A DNA stretch of 64,000 bases from Paenibacillus woosongensis (GTDB lineage Bacteria > Bacillota > Bacilli > Paenibacillales > Paenibacillaceae), in contig NZ_WNZW01000006.1 of assembly GCF_009725165.1 (NCBI RefSeq), positions 62,001-126,000 of the forward strand. Direction: 5' to 3'. Within the stretch, counting starts at the first letter, position 1, and each line of letters starts with the position of its first letter. Below the pieces are notes generated by a model. The model searched no databases and was not told the origin of the DNA. It was given only the letters and a program-made list of their open reading frames with translations. The position numbers and the translations under genes are program-made. This document shows, one piece after another, positions 63,360-64,000 of the stretch.

Positions 63360-64000
63360 ATGGCGCAATACAGCGGGCCAGATCACATCCTACAACAACG
63401 GCAGCAGCATTTTTACCCGTGCACGAGTTATTTTTACCGCACTCCGCCGCAAATCGTCAAAGGGGAGATGCAGTACCTGTACGATCACGTGAACCGGAGG
63501 TACACGGATTTTTTTGCAGGCGTATCCGTCGTTGCTTGCGGCCACTGCAACCCCGACATCGTTAGACGCACGGAGGAGCAGCTGAGAACACTCCAGCATA
63601 CGTGCACCATCTACTTGACTCAGCCGAACGCCGACTTGGCGCAGCGTATGGCGGAGGTGCTGCCAGGAACATTGAAGCGCACCTTCTTCGTGAACAGCGG
63701 TTCAGAGGCCAATGAAGGTGCTCTGCTGCTGGCCCGTCTGCATACGGGAAAAAGAGGCTTCATCGCGCTGGAGCAAGGCCTGCACGGCCGCACCTATTTG
63801 ACGATGAGCGTGACGGGCCTGCGCATGTGGCGGACCGATCCGGAGCTGGAGGCGGATCGGGACGTGACGTTCATTCCCCGGCCTTATGAACGGGGAATGA
63901 GCGGGGACGAGGCGGCACAGCGCTCCCTCGCTGCCCTGAGGAAGGCGCTCGAAGAGAAGGGCGGCGAAATCGCCGCCATGATCGCCGAGCCGATCCAGGG
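63360..64000 (+). CDS. Class III aminotransferase (partial, runs off the window)
   Basis: The frame from ATG 63360 (AAGGAG about 11 nt upstream) stays open to the end: about 213 residues. It begins HFYPCTSYFYRTPPQIVKGEMQYLYDHVNRRYTDFFAGVSVVACGHCNPDI in order, then FVNSGSEANEGALLLAR, which is the PLP-phosphate-binding SGSEAN motif of class III aminotransferases. The segment GLHGRTYLTMSVTG follows, and it ends at AEPIQG. The lysine lies beyond the window. The substrate (ornithine, alanine-glyoxylate, aminobutyrate) is not decidable. Confidence 0.92.
   Translation, partial: MAQYSGPDHILQQRQQHFYPCTSYFYRTPPQIVKGEMQYLYDHVNRRYTDFFAGVSVVACGHCNPDIVRRTEEQLRTLQHTCTIYLTQPNADLAQRMAEVLPGTLKRTFFVNSGSEANEGALLLARLHTGKRGFIALEQGLHGRTYLTMSVTGLRMWRTDPELEADRDVTFIPRPYERGMSGDEAAQRSLAALRKALEEKGGEIAAMIAEPIQ

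Overview
The window looks like chromosome of a spore-forming Bacillales bacterium, most likely Paenibacillus or a close relative. The reasons are strong AGGAGG-type ribosome sites, a YjcZ-type sporulation peptide, YesM/YesN systems beside ATPase-less sugar ABC transporters, copper-amine-oxidase-N-type and GH5/GH18 secreted proteins, a TxpA/BsrG-like toxin, and moderate GC broken by AT-rich patches. I worked from sequence alone and ran no database search.

Region by region. 0-1.5 kb: end of a DUF4272 gene, a palindromic repeat and a YmaF-like His-rich protein. 1.5-8.8 kb (minus strand): aerobic ribonucleotide reductase nrdAB and anaerobic nrdDG. nrdD is preceded by two NrdR boxes, a cobalamin riboswitch and an intrinsic terminator. 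8.9-14.4 kb: an RpiR-type regulator divergent from an ECF-type uptake system (S component, fused double ATPase, EcfT) and a PHP-domain phosphoesterase. 14.6-21.3 kb: a thiamine-binding-like protein, then tRNA-Thr(CGT). The tRNA 3' end and its terminator are duplicated 5.6 kb downstream, and a third degenerate copy lies 0.5 kb further on. These bound an old AT-rich integrated island. It holds two fragments of a broken tyrosine integrase, a secreted HNH-like candidate toxin with a double-CXXCG neighbour, an unknown membrane protein, a YjcZ-type peptide, a GNAT acetyltransferase and a type I toxin-antitoxin module with both promoters visible.

21.3-37.7 kb: LysR regulator and MetX-like hydrolase, secreted and membrane proteins, a His-rich peptide, a GH18 chitinase, a GH5 glucanase, an ECF sigma factor with a DUF4179 partner, an SDR enzyme, an ArsR-SulP pair, small coat-like proteins, and a MarR-MFS pair. 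37.8-47.5 kb: two sugar ABC transporters without their own ATPase, flanking a YesM/YesN two-component system; the second carries a cre-like site. 47.7-54.5 kb: a 5'-truncated RHS protein with a lipase-like C-terminal tip, then small unrecognised genes and gene remnants, resembling an RHS toxin/immunity variable region.

55-60 kb: apbE divergent from NusG-II protein, Gx-family membrane protein and EcfA-EcfA'-EcfT. This gene set resembles part of flavin-based extracellular electron transfer loci. 60-64 kb: a U32 peptidase with an Asn-rich insertion, about 1 kb of microsatellites and palindromic repeats, and the start of a class III aminotransferase that runs off the window.
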